From Aurantiochytrium sp. KH105 (Eukaryota > Sar > Bigyra > Thraustochytrida > Thraustochytriidae): a stretch of DNA of 64,000 nucleotides. The position numbers were made by a program, and so were the translations under genes. Positions 63,130 to 64,000 of the stretch are shown piece after piece; position 1 is the stretch's first letter; every line of letters starts with the position of its first letter. The stretch covers positions 62,001 to 126,000 of the forward strand of contig BGKB01000180.1 of NCBI GenBank assembly GCA_003116975.1, read 5' to 3'. The notes beneath the pieces were generated by a model. That model made no database searches. It was not told where the DNA came from and saw only the letters and a program-made list of their open reading frames with translations.

Positions 63130-64000
63130 CTATTGCCGCCCTTGCTGCACGAGCGCGAGGATGGCGTCGAGTTTGGCCTCCATGCGATCCATACGCGCGG
63201 CACGGGCAACCTCGAGATCCGCTCGACGCGATTGGTCGGCGAGGAGGCCTTCGAGACGGGCTTCGAGCTGGCCCATGCGGTCGAGAAGGGACGAATTTCC
63301 GCATCCGCACGCCTCGCGCTCCTGCGCTGACTGCTGCACAAGAGATGCTCTTCGAGGAGCAAAGGTGCGGAGCACAAGACGTCTGCTTTCTTCTAAATTT
63401 CCAAAGAAGAAACGCCCTGCAGCAGGGTTGTGCTCGTTGCTGTTGGCAAAATCACCTTCGTTTCCCACATTGCTCGATTCGCTCGAAGCAGCCTTTGCGT
63501 CCAATAGAACGTGGAGACGGAGTTTGAGAGGATGGCCTGTCGAATGAGGACTCAACGCAACGCCTCGACAAACTGTATCCGGTCCAAGACGGACTCGCGC
63601 GAGAACTTCCGACCCGGAAAAAATCTCGACATGGGAGGCGAAGGCGATAGCAAATTGCGAGTCAGCGTGGAGGCCGGACACAAAGAGCGCAGACTCGCGG
63701 CGCGCCATGGTCTTGTGCTGCTGTGGCTCGGCTTCACCCTTTGCAGCGATCCGTACAATGACTCGGGACACGGATGCGGAAAGCTGTGCCCGCTCCTTGG
63801 CCTGGGCTCCAGCAATGTTCAGGAGTGAGCCAAGAACGCCGCCAGGTGCCTCGGATGGCGCTGTCTGCGCCGTGGCGGGACCTGTCGACACATTGAGTGC
63901 TTCTTTGAGACCAAATGAGTGCATGCTTTTCGATGCTCCGGCAGCAAGCTCCACGCTCTCGCGAACCTGATCAACAGCATGAGTGCCGCAGAGGGCGAGC
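63130..64000 (-). CDS. Hypothetical protein, 3' part only (5' end beyond window)
   Basis: The frame is open from the window edge (reading THAVDQVRESVELAAGASKS) with no in-frame ATG in the first part, so the start lies outside. About 285 visible residues. The middle has a beta-rich pattern (ALFVSGLHADSQFAIAFASH, VEIFSGSEVLARVRLG, LKLRLHVLLDAKA). The C-terminus is a coiled coil (LLDRMGQLEARLEGLL, MDRMEAKLDAILALVQQ). The general plan, a beta-rich part followed by a short terminal coiled coil, recalls C10orf88/PAAT-like proteins, but I cannot confirm that. It is on the same strand as the His-tail gene. Confidence 0.55.
   Translation of the reverse strand, partial: LALCGTHAVDQVRESVELAAGASKSMHSFGLKEALNVSTGPATAQTAPSEAPGGVLGSLLNIAGAQAKERAQLSASVSRVIVRIAAKGEAEPQQHKTMARRESALFVSGLHADSQFAIAFASHVEIFSGSEVLARVRLGPDTVCRGVALSPHSTGHPLKLRLHVLLDAKAASSESSNVGNEGDFANSNEHNPAAGRFFFGNLEESRRLVLRTFAPRRASLVQQSAQEREACGCGNSSLLDRMGQLEARLEGLLADQSRRADLEVARAARMDRMEAKLDAILALVQQGRQ

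Overview
The window is nuclear DNA from a GC-rich, compact, almost intron-free eukaryote. The gene set is eukaryotic: FUN14, LETM1, POP5 of RNase P, a telobox Myb protein, HRQ1 helicase, a mitochondrial ICT1-type release factor, many EF-hand proteins, and a eukaryotic xylose isomerase. Together with short intergenic regions full of microsatellites, this fits a labyrinthulomycete (thraustochytrid) stramenopile best. That placement is inference from composition and gene content. TAA, TAG and TGA are all used as terminal stops, so the nuclear code looks standard.

Layout. 0.7-4.7 kb: three tandem SDR-type nucleotide-sugar-epimerase-like genes in near-identical repeat units. 5-7.8 kb: a divergent pair, an EF-hand FUN14 protein and a mitochondrial-looking CDP-alcohol phosphatidyltransferase with a cytidylyltransferase-like C-terminus. 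8.2-9.6 kb: xylose isomerase. 9.8-10.6 kb: POP5, visible only after a 181-bp intron is removed. 10.9-15.1 kb: four paralogous secreted Cys-rich (apple/PAN-like) genes in two inverted pairs; one copy is cut at an undetermined base. 15.7-34.7 kb: mostly housekeeping or conserved genes (EF-hand, telobox Myb, MORN, HRQ1, an ARM-like/LamG giant, a 7-TM protein, a small membrane protein, ICT1-like).

35-54 kb is the accessory part. It holds three members of an unrecognised polytopic membrane family (one with an in-frame TAG), two REase-like plus kinase-like fusion genes (one with an in-frame TAG near its start, one with a degenerate kinase), a 91-bp relic of the second fusion gene 17 kb away, decayed coding DNA, a 12-bp minisatellite, homopolymers and interspersed short repeats. 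LETM1 and a probably N-myristoylated low-complexity protein lie within this stretch.

55-64 kb: a second EF-hand protein, a 1291-residue LRR - protein kinase - TIR (plus a second TIR-like domain) protein, a coiled-coil protein with a His/Gly tail, and the 3' part of a gene that runs off the window end.

The most striking items are the LRR-kinase-TIR protein, which has the domain logic of an innate-immune or cell-death receptor in a single-celled eukaryote, and the two REase-kinase fusions, which match the architecture described for Crinkler-RHS type eukaryotic effectors. All functional statements come from reading motifs by eye; no database search was run.
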